A stretch of 10,560 nucleotides of DNA, from positions 1 to 10,560 of the forward strand of contig JAGWML010000098.1 of the NCBI GenBank assembly GCA_028873155.1. Reading direction: 5' to 3'. Positions 1-7,321 of the stretch are shown here, piece after piece (within the stretch, counting starts at the first letter, position 1; each line of letters begins with the position of its first letter). This DNA is from Acidobacteriota bacterium. Its GTDB lineage: Bacteria; Acidobacteriota; Terriglobia; Terriglobales; Acidobacteriaceae. The translations under genes and the position numbers were made by a program. Below the pieces are notes generated by a model, which was not told where the DNA came from, made no database searches, and saw only the letters and a program-made list of their open reading frames with translations.

Positions 1-2
1 AA

Positions 3-1166
3 ACAGATCCCCGCCGCTTTGTCGTCGGCGGTCTCGCGGGGCTCGTGCTCGGTGCCGCTGCCGCTTCCTGGGCCGTCTACGCCCACACCTATGAAGCCAC
101 CGACGACGCGCAGGTCGACGGACACATCAACCTCGTCAGCGCCCGCATCGGTGGCACCATCGCCTCGGTCTACGTCTCAGACAATCAGCTCGTCGAAGCC
201 GGCCAGCCCCTCGTCGATCTCGACAACAGCGAGCAGAAGGTCGCCTACGCGCAGGCCAAAGCGCAATACGATCAGGCCGTCGCGCAGTTGCAGGCGCAGC
301 GTCCCAGCATCGCGATCACGCAGGCGGATAACACAGAAGCTTCCGTCGCCGGCGATGCGCAGCTCGCCCAGACCCGCGCCGCCCTTGCCGCCTCTGCGCA
401 GGATCTCGCCAGCGCCTCGGCAAAGCTCGCTGAAGCCGACGCCCTGCGCTCCCGCGACGACAACGATCTCAAGCGCTACGACCAGCTCTTTCAATCCGGC
501 GCCATCTCCCGCCAGGACTACGAGCGCGCCCTTGCCGCGTCGCGGTCCTCTGACGCCGGCGCATTATCGGCGCAGGCGGCCGTCCTCTCTGCGCAAAAAG
601 TCGTCGAAGAGCGCCAGGCCGACGTCGATGCGCAGTCCGCCAAACGCACGCAGATCTCCCGCACCGCACCGCACCAGCTCGCCATCCGTGAGGCCGACCT
701 CGCCACGGCGCAGGCCAACGTTGAAGTCGCCGCGGCCCAGTTGCAGCGCGCCGCCCTCAACCTCAGCTTCTGCCACATCGTCTCTCCCGTGCGCGGCATC
801 GTCACCCAGCGCAGCGCCGAAATCGGCAATCGCATCAGCGAAGCTCAACCCCTCCTCATGATCGTCGCCACCGGCGACACCTGGATCACCGCCAACTTCA
901 AGGAGACCCAGCTCACCCGCATGTCCGCAGGCCAGCAGGTCACAGTCCACATTGACGCGCTCAGGAAGGACTTCACCGGCACAGTCGAAGGCATCCCCGC
1001 CATCACCGGCGCGCGCAGCAGCGTCCTTCCGCCCGAGAACGCCACGGGCAACTACATCAAGGTCGTCCAGCGCATGCCCATCCGCATCCACCTCAACCCC
1101 GGCCAGGACAGCCTGGACCGCCTCCGTCCCGGCATGTCCGTCGAGGCAACCGTATGGCTCAGATAG
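3..1166 (+). CDS. emrA: EmrA-type HlyD-family membrane fusion protein, 5'-partial
   Basis: Periplasmic adaptor of a tripartite drug-efflux pump, expected to link the inner-membrane transporter encoded next to an outer-membrane TolC-type channel not seen here. The frame is open to the left edge, so the true start lies outside; a GTG at 45 sits inside the membrane segment and is not a credible start. Counting from the first in-frame codon (nt 3), residues ~6-27 form one hydrophobic anchor. TDDAQVDGH (~33-41) opens the first half of the lipoyl/barrel-sandwich domain. A long Ala/Gln/Asp-rich helical hairpin follows (~75-255), then the second half of the lipoyl domain (SPVRGIV, ~261). A beta-barrel domain ends with the EmrA hallmark VLPPENATGNYIKVVQR (~341-357). 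The stop lies 13 bp inside emrB, so the two are translationally coupled. The family assignment is firm; the exported substrate cannot be read from the sequence. Confidence 0.93.
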   Translation, partial: TDPRRFVVGGLAGLVLGAAAASWAVYAHTYEATDDAQVDGHINLVSARIGGTIASVYVSDNQLVEAGQPLVDLDNSEQKVAYAQAKAQYDQAVAQLQAQRPSIAITQADNTEASVAGDAQLAQTRAALAASAQDLASASAKLAEADALRSRDDNDLKRYDQLFQSGAISRQDYERALAASRSSDAGALSAQAAVLSAQKVVEERQADVDAQSAKRTQISRTAPHQLAIREADLATAQANVEVAAAQLQRAALNLSFCHIVSPVRGIVTQRSAEIGNRISEAQPLLMIVATGDTWITANFKETQLTRMSAGQQVTVHIDALRKDFTGTVEGIPAITGARSSVLPPENATGNYIKVVQRMPIRIHLNPGQDSLDRLRPGMSVEATVWLR

Positions 1167-2731
1167 CCTCCCGGCCTGCCTTCAATCCCTGGGTCATCGC
1201 CATGACCGTCACGCTGGCCACCTTCATGGAGGTGCTCGACACCTCCATCGCCAACGTCGCCCTGCCCCACATCGCCGGCAACCTCGGCGCCACCGCAGAC
1301 GAGAGCACCTGGGTGCAGACCAGCTACCTCGTCTCCAACGCCATCATCCTTCCCATGAGCGGCTGGCTCTCAACGCAGCTCGGCCGCAAGCGCTTTTACA
1401 TGACCTGCGTCGTGCTCTTCACCATCAGCTCCATGCTCTGCGGCCTGGCCACCAGCCTGCCCATGCTCATCCTCTTTCGCGTCATGCAGGGCCTCGGCGG
1501 CGGCGGCCTCGGCCCCAGCGAGCAGGCCATCCTCGCGGACACCTTCACCCCCGAGCAGCGCAACATGGGCTTCGCCATCTACGGCATGGCCATCGTCGTC
1601 GCCCCCGCCATCGGCCCCACGCTCGGCGGCTGGATTACCGACAACTACAGTTGGCACTGGATCTTCTTCATCAACGTCCCCATCGGCATCCTCTCGCTCT
1701 TTCTCACCCAGCGCGTCGTCCACGATCCGCCGCATGTCCTCGAAGCCCGCGAACGCCGCGGCGGCAACACAGACTACTTCGGCATCGCCACCATCGTGCT
1801 CGGCGTCGGCTTCCTGCAGTACGTGCTCGACAAGGGCGAGCAGCTCATGTGGTTCGACTCCGGCGTCATCCGCATCGCCGCCGCCATCGCCGCCGCATCG
1901 CTCGTCGCCATGATCTGGCGCGAGCTCACCCACGCCCATCCCATCATTGAGCTCCGCCTCCTCCGCATGCGCAACTTCGCCTCGGCCACCGTCTCCAACT
2001 TCACCCTCGGCATGGTGCTCAACGGCTCCACCATCCTCATCCCGCAGTTCCTCCAGTTGCAGCTCGGTTACACCGCCGAGCGCGCCGGCTGGGCGCTCTC
2101 GCCCGGCGGCATCGCCCTCGCCATCCTCATGCCCGTCGCCGGCATCCTCGGCAGCAAATTCGATCCCCGCAAAGTCATCGCCGTCGGCTTCCTGCTCACC
2201 TCCGCGAGCATGTTCTGGATGATGCGCATCACCCCCGACATCGACTTCACCCACATCGTCTGGATGCGCATCTTTCAGGTCGTCGGCCTCCCGCTCATCT
2301 TCATCCCCATCAGCACGCTTGCTTACGTGGGAATGCGCCGGCAAGACAACAACCAGGTCTCCGGCATCAGCAACTTCGCACGCAACCTCGGCGGCGCGGT
2401 CGGCACATCCTTCCTCGTCACCTATCTCACCCGCCACCGCCAGATCAGCCGCGTCCAGCTCGCCGCCAATCTCCATCACGGCAATCCGTTCTTTGATCGC
2501 TATCTCTCCGCGCTCCAGCAGTCCGCCGTGCTCGGCGGCAGCGGCGCGGCCAACGCCGGCCAGCACGCCCTCGCCCAGTTGCAGCAGCTCGTCGACGCGC
2601 AGGCCAACGTGCTCGCCTACATCAGCGCCTTCTTCGTCCTCGGAGTGATCGTCGCTCTGCTCATTCCGCTTCCATTTCTCATGAAGCGCCCGTCGCCTGA
2701 AGAATTGACGGCTTCACAGGGCATGCATTGA
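1154..2731 (+). CDS. emrB: EmrB/QacA-type MFS drug exporter (DHA2, 14 TM)
   Basis: Proton-coupled multidrug exporter of the inner membrane, 525 aa, the usual length for DHA2 transporters with 14 helices. Visible signatures are LDTSIANVALP in helix 1 (residues 28-38, the DHA2 motif D1), GWLSTQLGRKR in the loop after helix 2 (motif A, 70-80), RVMQGLGGGG (109-118), and APAIGPTLGGW closing helix 5 (motif C of antiporters, 150-160). The C-terminus ends in a hydrophobic helix and a short basic tail. The ATG at 1154 overlaps the adaptor's last 13 bases. I see no strong Shine-Dalgarno for it, which fits coupling to emrA translation. The order adaptor then transporter is the usual emrAB operon. Substrates are unknown; the name is by family resemblance. 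Confidence 0.94.
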   Translation: MAQIASRPAFNPWVIAMTVTLATFMEVLDTSIANVALPHIAGNLGATADESTWVQTSYLVSNAIILPMSGWLSTQLGRKRFYMTCVVLFTISSMLCGLATSLPMLILFRVMQGLGGGGLGPSEQAILADTFTPEQRNMGFAIYGMAIVVAPAIGPTLGGWITDNYSWHWIFFINVPIGILSLFLTQRVVHDPPHVLEARERRGGNTDYFGIATIVLGVGFLQYVLDKGEQLMWFDSGVIRIAAAIAAASLVAMIWRELTHAHPIIELRLLRMRNFASATVSNFTLGMVLNGSTILIPQFLQLQLGYTAERAGWALSPGGIALAILMPVAGILGSKFDPRKVIAVGFLLTSASMFWMMRITPDIDFTHIVWMRIFQVVGLPLIFIPISTLAYVGMRRQDNNQVSGISNFARNLGGAVGTSFLVTYLTRHRQISRVQLAANLHHGNPFFDRYLSALQQSAVLGGSGAANAGQHALAQLQQLVDAQANVLAYISAFFVLGVIVALLIPLPFLMKRPSPEELTASQGMH

Positions 2732-2756
2732 CAGGCCTCCCCGCCAGTCACGACAC
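2728..2756 (+). promoter_or_regulatory. probable sigma70-type promoter of the GH3 gene
   Basis: A perfect -35 box TTGACA (2728-2733) overlaps the stop codon of the upstream transporter gene. With an 18-nt spacer it is followed by a weak -10, GACACT (2752-2757, 3 of 6 consensus bases). The palindrome at 2757-2775 would then lie at the start site. This is consistent with the GH3 gene being transcribed separately from emrAB. It is a sequence-match inference only. Confidence 0.3.
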
Positions 2757-2775
2757 TTCAAACGGATTGTTTGAA
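2757..2775. promoter_or_regulatory. perfect 7-bp palindrome, candidate operator
   Basis: TTCAAAC and GTTTGAA face each other across the 5-nt spacer GGATT, 21 bp before the start codon of the GH3 gene and just after its putative promoter. Position and symmetry suit a repressor site for a carbohydrate-responsive regulator (LacI or TetR type). No regulator gene is adjacent, so the binding protein is unknown. A small RNA hairpin near the ribosome binding site is the alternative. Confidence 0.35.
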
Positions 2776-2796
2776 CGGTAGAAAGGAATTCGACTC

Positions 2797-5037
2797 ATGA
2801 AAAGAAGCATCGTAGGTTTGGCCGTAACCGCGGCCACTCTCCTCGCCGGCGCCTGCGCTTTCGCTCAGTTCCCAGGAATGCAGCAGCCGAAACACTACCC
2901 ATGGTCCGACGCGTCGCTCTCGCCAGACTCGCGCGCCGACCTCGTCGTCAAGGAGATGACGCTCGACGAAAAAATCTCTCTGGTCCATGGCCAGGGCATG
3001 CCCTTCTTCTCCAACGCGCCCTCTGAGTCCAACGGCGGCGCCGGCTACACCAACGCCATTCCCCGCCTCGGCATTCCCGCCATTCAGATGGCCGACTCCG
3101 CCTACGGCGTCACGCGCGGCGAAGCCGCCGGTCGCTACTCCACCGCGCTGCCCAGCGACCTCGGTGCTGCTTCCGCATGGGATCCCGACTCGGCATTCCA
3201 GTACGGCGCGCTCATCGGCCGCGAACTGCGCGCCGAAGGCTACAGCATGACTCTCGGCGGCGGCGTCAACATGCCCCGCGAGCCGCGCAACGGCCGCACC
3301 TTCGAGTACCAGGGTGAAGATCCGCTCCTCGCCGGCGTCCTCGACGGCAACGTCGAAAAGGGTGTGCAGTCCGTGCACATCATCGGCGACCTCAAGCACT
3401 ACGCCATCAACGACCAGGAGAGCGGCCGCAACTCCGTCAACGCCAACATCAGCAAGCGCGCCATGCGCGAGACCGACCTGCGCGCCTTCGAGATCGCCCT
3501 CGGCATCTCCAATGCCGGCGGCGTCATGTGCTCCTACAACCGCGTCAATGGCGACTTCGCCTGCGAAAACAGCTACCTGCTCACCGATGTCCTCAAGAAG
3601 GACTTCCACTTCCAGGGCTTCGTCCTCTCCGACTGGGGCGGCACGCACTCCTCCACCAAGGCCTCGCACGCTGGCCTCGACATGGAGCAGCCCGACAAGA
3701 TCTTCTTCGGCGACCCCCTCAAAAAGGCCGTCGAGAGCGGCGATGTCTCGCAGGACGAGCTCAATGATCACGTCCACCGCATTCTGCGCACCATCTTCGC
3801 CACCGGCCTCTTCGATCACCCGGTCGTCAAGCAGGTTCCCGATGTCGAAGGCGGCTACCGCGTCGCCCAGCAGATCGCGGAAAAGAGCATTGTGCTCCTC
3901 AAGAATCAGCACAACCTGCTTCCGCTCTCCTCAAGCGTTCACTCGGTTGTCGTCATCGGCGGTCATGCCGATGTCGGCGTCATCACCGGCGGCGGCTCCG
4001 CGCAGGTGGATGCGCCCGGCGGCTCCGCCGTGCCCGCGCCCGCGCCAAAGAACATGATGGAAGCCATCATCCACATTCAATGGCTGCCCAGCTCGCCGCT
4101 CCGCGCCCTTCAGGCCCAGATGCCCTCCGCAAAGATCTCCTACGTCTCCGGCGACGATCCGCAGGCCGCGGCCTCTTCGGCAAAGTCCGCAGACGTGGCC
4201 ATCGTCTTCGCGTATCAGTGGGAGTCCGAAGGTATGGACCTCCCCACGCTCGATCTCTCCGCCGCGCAGAACCAGCTCATCGAAACCGTCGCGGCCGCCA
4301 ATCCTAAAACCATCGTCGTGCTGGAGACCGGCAGCCCGGCAACCATGCCCTGGATCGACAAAGTCGCGGGCGTCGTTGAAGCCTGGTATCCCGGCATCCG
4401 CGGCGCGGAGGCCCTCGCCGGCATTCTCACCGGCGCGGTCAATCCCACCGCCAAGCTCGCCATCACCTTTCCAAAGTCCGATGCCGACCTGCCCCATCCC
4501 AAACTCGTCCTGCCGCCGCCCGAGTCTGAAATCAACTTCAGCGATCCCGGCGCCGACATCTCCAACATCATGAGCCGCATGGCAAAGGGCCTTCCGGCAT
4601 TCCAGACCTACTACGACGAGGGCCTCAAGGTCGGCTACAAGTGGTACGACGCGGAGAAGAAGCCCGTTCTCTTCCCCTTCGGCTTCGGCCTCTCCTACAC
4701 CACCTACGCCTACTCCGGCCTCTCCGTCACGCCCGGCGACTCCACCGCGGTCACCTTCACGGTGAAGAACACCGGCAAGCGCGCCGGCACGGAGATTGCG
4801 CAGGTCTACGCCTCGCTGCCCGACGCAGCCGGCGAGCCGCCCAAGCGCCTCATCGGCTGGGCTCGCGTCGAACTCGCTCCCGGCGAATCGAAGCAGGTCT
4901 CCGTTCCTGTCAGCCAGGATCGCCTCACCGTCTACGACGAAGCATCCGACTCATGGAAGCTCGTCCCCGGCAGCTACGCCATCCGCGTCGGCGGCTCCTC
5001 GCAGGATCTGCCCCTGCACCAGTCCGTCTCGTTTTAA
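2797..5037 (+). CDS. secreted GH3 beta-glucosidase/beta-xylosidase-like glycosidase
   Basis: Retaining exo-glycosidase of family GH3, 746 aa, likely releasing terminal beta-linked glucose or a related sugar in the periplasm or outside. Residues 1-23 are a signal peptide ending in AFA-Q. The (beta/alpha)8 domain follows, with conserved KHYAINDQE (200-208) and the nucleophile loop VLSDWGGTHSS, where D279 is the predicted nucleophile. The second alpha/beta domain carries WESEGMD (475-481), the region that supplies the acid/base Glu in two-domain GH3 enzymes (E476 or E478). FPFGFGLSYT (~627-636) leads into a C-terminal fibronectin-III-like domain running to the end. This is the full domain set and the normal length. 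The start is fixed by AAAGGA about 10 nt upstream and by the signal peptide. Substrate preference is not decidable from sequence; bglX-like is a loose comparison, so no symbol is given. Confidence 0.93.
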   Translation: MKRSIVGLAVTAATLLAGACAFAQFPGMQQPKHYPWSDASLSPDSRADLVVKEMTLDEKISLVHGQGMPFFSNAPSESNGGAGYTNAIPRLGIPAIQMADSAYGVTRGEAAGRYSTALPSDLGAASAWDPDSAFQYGALIGRELRAEGYSMTLGGGVNMPREPRNGRTFEYQGEDPLLAGVLDGNVEKGVQSVHIIGDLKHYAINDQESGRNSVNANISKRAMRETDLRAFEIALGISNAGGVMCSYNRVNGDFACENSYLLTDVLKKDFHFQGFVLSDWGGTHSSTKASHAGLDMEQPDKIFFGDPLKKAVESGDVSQDELNDHVHRILRTIFATGLFDHPVVKQVPDVEGGYRVAQQIAEKSIVLLKNQHNLLPLSSSVHSVVVIGGHADVGVITGGGSAQVDAPGGSAVPAPAPKNMMEAIIHIQWLPSSPLRALQAQMPSAKISYVSGDDPQAAASSAKSADVAIVFAYQWESEGMDLPTLDLSAAQNQLIETVAAANPKTIVVLETGSPATMPWIDKVAGVVEAWYPGIRGAEALAGILTGAVNPTAKLAITFPKSDADLPHPKLVLPPPESEINFSDPGADISNIMSRMAKGLPAFQTYYDEGLKVGYKWYDAEKKPVLFPFGFGLSYTTYAYSGLSVTPGDSTAVTFTVKNTGKRAGTEIAQVYASLPDAAGEPPKRLIGWARVELAPGESKQVSVPVSQDRLTVYDEASDSWKLVPGSYAIRVGGSSQDLPLHQSVSF

Positions 5038-5044
5038 CCCTTAC

Positions 5045-5088
5045 GGCCTCTCCGCCGGCGGGCAAAACTGCCTGCTGGCGGAGAGGCC
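5045..5088 (+). terminator. 19-bp hairpin after the GH3 gene, no U-tract
   Basis: The arms GGCCTCTCCGCC and GGCGGAGAGGCC pair perfectly over 12 bp, and the stem continues inward for 7 more pairs including two G-U wobbles, to a 6-nt loop (AAAACT). It starts 8 nt after the GH3 stop codon. No run of T follows on either strand, so it is not a classical intrinsic terminator. It may instead stabilise the GH3 mRNA 3' end or dampen readthrough into the small gene at 5129. Confidence 0.6.
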
Positions 5089-5128
5089 AACAACTCAATC
5101 ACCCATCCACCCGAAAGGTACCAGCACC

Positions 5129-5512
5129 GTGAAAACAATCCTCGCAGCCTCCGCTCTTCTCTTCGCCTCGTCCGCATTCGCGGCGGGCGCGCCCGGACTC
5201 ACCGGCCAGTGGTCCGTTCACAACAGCATTGCCGGCAACGAAAGCGACCAGGAATGCAGCTTCGTTCAGACCGACAACAAGCTCAGCGGCTCCTGCAAAT
5301 CGCAGGAGGGCAAAGATCTCCCCGTCACCGGCTCGCTCGACGGCAACAAGCTCACCTGGAAGTACGATTCCGAGTTCAACGGCAGCCCGCTGACCCTCAC
5401 CTACACCGCCACGCTCGATGACTCCGGCAAAATCGCCGGCAACGTCGAAGTCGATCCCTTTGGCGTCACAGGCGACTTCACCGCCACCCCGGAAAAGCCC
5501 GCCTCAAAGTAG
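5129..5512 (+). CDS. small exported protein, predicted beta-rich, function unknown
   Basis: 127 aa. The GTG start is chosen because it opens a typical signal peptide (residues 1-18, basic Lys2, hydrophobic core, ending AFA-A) and has AAAGG 10 nt upstream; the longer reading frame upstream lies inside the GH3 gene and is a shadow. The mature part begins with LTGQW (24-28), resembling the G-x-W opening of lipocalin-like or other small beta-barrel folds. Alternating hydrophobic/polar strands such as LTLTYTATLD follow. Two cysteines (C43, C56) could form a disulfide. The C-terminus is Pro/Lys rich. It follows the GH3 gene in the same direction but beyond a strong hairpin. I do not recognise a named family; similar short secreted proteins are, to my knowledge, frequent in Acidobacteria. 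Confidence 0.75.
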   Translation: MKTILAASALLFASSAFAAGAPGLTGQWSVHNSIAGNESDQECSFVQTDNKLSGSCKSQEGKDLPVTGSLDGNKLTWKYDSEFNGSPLTLTYTATLDDSGKIAGNVEVDPFGVTGDFTATPEKPASK

Positions 5513-5561
5513 CTTCCGCCTCGTCGCTTGCAAACCTCTGGGTGGTTGCTCCGCCCCGAGA

Positions 5562-5595
5562 GCCCCGGACGTTCCTTGTGGGGGAACTCCGGGGC
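5562..5595. terminator. hairpin between convergent genes
   Basis: GCCCCGGA and TCCGGGGC form an 8-bp outer stem. After a single bulged C, GTTCC and GGAAC add 5 bp around a 7-nt loop. It sits between the converging 5129 (+) and 5649 (-) genes, where a bidirectional terminator is expected. A T-tract is missing on both strands, so termination is inferred from position and stability only. Confidence 0.5.
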
Positions 5596-5648
5596 AGACT
5601 CCTGCGCGCAAACCTAGACGCGCATCCTGCCTCTCCAGCCTCTCGCGT

Positions 5649-6923
5649 CTACCAGTACTCCACCGCCACAATCCGCGATGGGCCGGGGTGCCCATACAGC
5701 ACCTCTGTCTGAAGCACCGCCTCAAAGTTTCTCCCCGCCCAGTGCCCGGGTGCGTTGCGAAAGATTGACCCGAGCAGATCGCTGTTGGACAGCACCTCGC
5801 TCGCGGCCTCGGTCCCCTCTGAAGCAAGTCCCGCAAGAATCACCACCGGCTGCCCCAGCGTCGCATCGTCATAGCGCGCCAGGATCGCATAATCCACTGC
5901 GTGAGAAGCCGTGGGCTCCGCGAGCGAGACCTGCCACCGCCTCGCGCCTGGATTCTTGTGGTCCAGGATAAACATCTCCTCGCCGCTCATTCCAAATCCG
6001 TACCGAAGCGCCTGCGTCAGCCGCACCGTCCAGATATTGTCCAGCGCCGCCACCAGCACCACCGGGCCCTCGTGCAGTTCGGGAAACGTGGCCTGCGAGG
6101 CCAGCACCATGCGAAACGCACGCTGACGGCTCTCCAGGTCCGCGCCCACATGGATCAGCGCAACCACGTTGGACGCACCCAGTTGCGCCGAGTGCGCAAT
6201 CTCTTCCTCCAGGCTCGAAGAAACCGCACTCGTTTCCCCCACCGCGCCCTGACCTGCCGCCTGGCCATACAGAGCCTGCGGCGTCGGCGGACTCGCATCC
6301 GCAGCATTGCCCGGCTCGTGCGTTCCCACACACAGAGTCACGCGCTCCTGCCGGTCCACGATCGGCGCCCAGAATCGGTCCGCCGCATGCATCGGAGCGA
6401 CATGCCGCCACCCCAGCCAGCCTGCTGCCGCTCCCACCACCAGAATCGCCGCGAGCGAAAACCCGGGTGCCAGTTTTCTCCACACCCGCCTTTCGGTTCC
6501 AGCGGGTCCTTCCGCCGCAACCGGCGTCTCCGTTGTGGCGTTCTCCTCCGCCGGCGGCAAAAAGTACGGCACATACGACCCCGGATTCAGCCCAATCACC
6601 AGCTCCCCCTGATGATCCGCCTGCTGATAATAGAGGGCAATCCGCTTCCTCACCTCGGCCGCGCTCAGCCGCACCACAGGGTCCTGGTTGGTGTCGTAAT
6701 CCGCCGCGCGATGAAAGACCTCGATGCCGAGCAGGCGCTCCTTCAGCTCCGCCTCCTTGCCCTCCAGCGTCTGCTCCACCACGTAGCGCAGCAGGCCGGG
6801 GTATCGGCGGCTGTTCTGAAAATGGGCGCTCGCCAGGATCTTCCCCAGCTGCTCCCGCACCTGGCCCCGCTCCTTCTCAGTCTGTGGATGCCACTCGCCC
6901 TGCACCCGTTCCGTGACGGACAT
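5649..6923 (-). CDS. single-pass membrane protein with Acidobacteria-type N-terminal domain
   Basis: 424 aa. Residues ~15-125 form a cytoplasmic domain with the pattern LGKILASAHFQNSRRYPGLL, VVEQTLEG, LKERLLGIEVFHR, YDTNQDPVVR, VRKRIALYY and GSYVPYF. I know this pattern as a recurrent N-terminal module of acidobacterial proteins, often fused to sensor, cyclase or repeat domains and possibly DNA binding. One transmembrane helix follows (~153-172). The outer part (~180-424) holds DRFWAPI, VTLCVG, DNIWTVRLTQ and a C-terminal beta-rich stretch; I do not recognise a catalytic motif. The ATG at 6923 is preferred over an upstream GTG at 6971: AGAGG lies 7 nt before it, and the GTG lies inside the palindrome and promoter. 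A signalling or regulatory role is plausible, but its target is unknown. It is divergent from the GH79 gene. Confidence 0.8.
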   Translation of the reverse strand: MSVTERVQGEWHPQTEKERGQVREQLGKILASAHFQNSRRYPGLLRYVVEQTLEGKEAELKERLLGIEVFHRAADYDTNQDPVVRLSAAEVRKRIALYYQQADHQGELVIGLNPGSYVPYFLPPAEENATTETPVAAEGPAGTERRVWRKLAPGFSLAAILVVGAAAGWLGWRHVAPMHAADRFWAPIVDRQERVTLCVGTHEPGNAADASPPTPQALYGQAAGQGAVGETSAVSSSLEEEIAHSAQLGASNVVALIHVGADLESRQRAFRMVLASQATFPELHEGPVVLVAALDNIWTVRLTQALRYGFGMSGEEMFILDHKNPGARRWQVSLAEPTASHAVDYAILARYDDATLGQPVVILAGLASEGTEAASEVLSNSDLLGSIFRNAPGHWAGRNFEAVLQTEVLYGHPGPSRIVAVEYW

Positions 6924-6948
6924 AGCCGGCCCTCTTCCCGCAATCCCT

Positions 6949-6978
6949 ATCTTTGCACCGCGTTCTCGCACGTATCAA
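6949..6978 (-). promoter_or_regulatory. probable promoter of the membrane-protein gene
   Basis: Read on the minus strand, TTGATA (6978-6973, 5 of 6 consensus bases) is followed after 18 nt by AAAGAT (6954-6949, 3 of 6). This would start transcription near 6942, giving a leader of about 20 nt that holds the Shine-Dalgarno of the ATG at 6923. The -35 box lies inside the arm of the inverted repeat at 6969-6992. Confidence 0.4.
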
Positions 6979-6992
6979 GGGTGTGATACGTG
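6969..6992. promoter_or_regulatory. perfect 9-bp inverted repeat, candidate operator
   Basis: CACGTATCA and TGATACGTG are exact reverse complements separated by AGGGTG, giving a 15-bp centre-to-centre dyad typical of a homodimeric regulator. It overlaps the -35 box of the minus-strand promoter, so bound protein would block that gene. It could also act on the divergent GH79 gene 330 bp away. The cognate regulator is not identifiable; the membrane protein's own cytoplasmic domain is one speculative candidate. Confidence 0.55.
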
Positions 6993-7321
6993 CTCACTCT
7001 TCGCCTGCCTCCATCGGCAAACCCTCAATCCTCCAGTCCTTTCCAGCATCAGCGTCCCCGTCTACCGTAGCAATCTTGCGCATTCTCCTGCACTGGCCTA
7101 ACGTGTCCATGGAGTTCAATCCTGCCCAACTCACGCAGTCAGCACACCCTCCATCCGCGGTCGAAGCCGAGAAGAACCCGGCTCGCTTCACCCGCCCGCA
7201 AGGCCTCTCCCATTCAGGGGCCTTGCGGTCCACAGGCTCAATTCCCGGCAAACCGTGACAACAGGTAAACTCGCTGAGCAGAAGCGAGGCGGCGCAGAAG
7301 CGCGAAATGAGGAAGGACACA
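6993..7321. other. intergenic region upstream of the GH79 gene
   Basis: No convincing gene was found here: short open frames on both strands lack ribosome binding sites and have no recognisable sequence. The only clear structure is the 10-bp hairpin at 7196-7228. A weak -10-like TAAACT occurs at 7266-7271, but without a convincing -35. The region presumably carries the GH79 promoter and leader. Confidence 0.6.
7196..7228. other. 10-bp perfect hairpin in the GH79 upstream region
   Basis: CCGCAAGGCC pairs exactly with GGCCTTGCGG across a 13-nt loop, about 95 bp before the GH79 start codon. No gene ends before it on the plus strand, so it is not an obvious terminator. It could be a leader structure, an operator, or a repeat element. 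Confidence 0.5.

Noticed and set aside
45..1166. GTG at 45 as the start of the EmrA-like protein
   Set aside because: The frame continues to the left edge and the GTG falls inside the membrane anchor, so the gene is partial rather than starting there.
1370..2566. Minus-strand open frame (398 codons) opposite emrB, and a similar one at 2758-3912 opposite the GH3 gene
   Set aside because: Low-complexity Asp/Glu/Gly/Ala composition typical of antisense shadows in GC-rich genes; the plus-strand products are unmistakable.
4796..5512. Long version of the small secreted protein starting within the GH3 gene
   Set aside because: The upstream part is an out-of-frame shadow of GH3. The GTG at 5129 opens a clean signal peptide with a ribosome site.
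5901..6986. Plus-strand open frame (361 codons) opposite the membrane-protein gene
   Set aside because: Arg/His/Leu-rich shadow without domains; the minus strand encodes a conserved domain plus a transmembrane helix.
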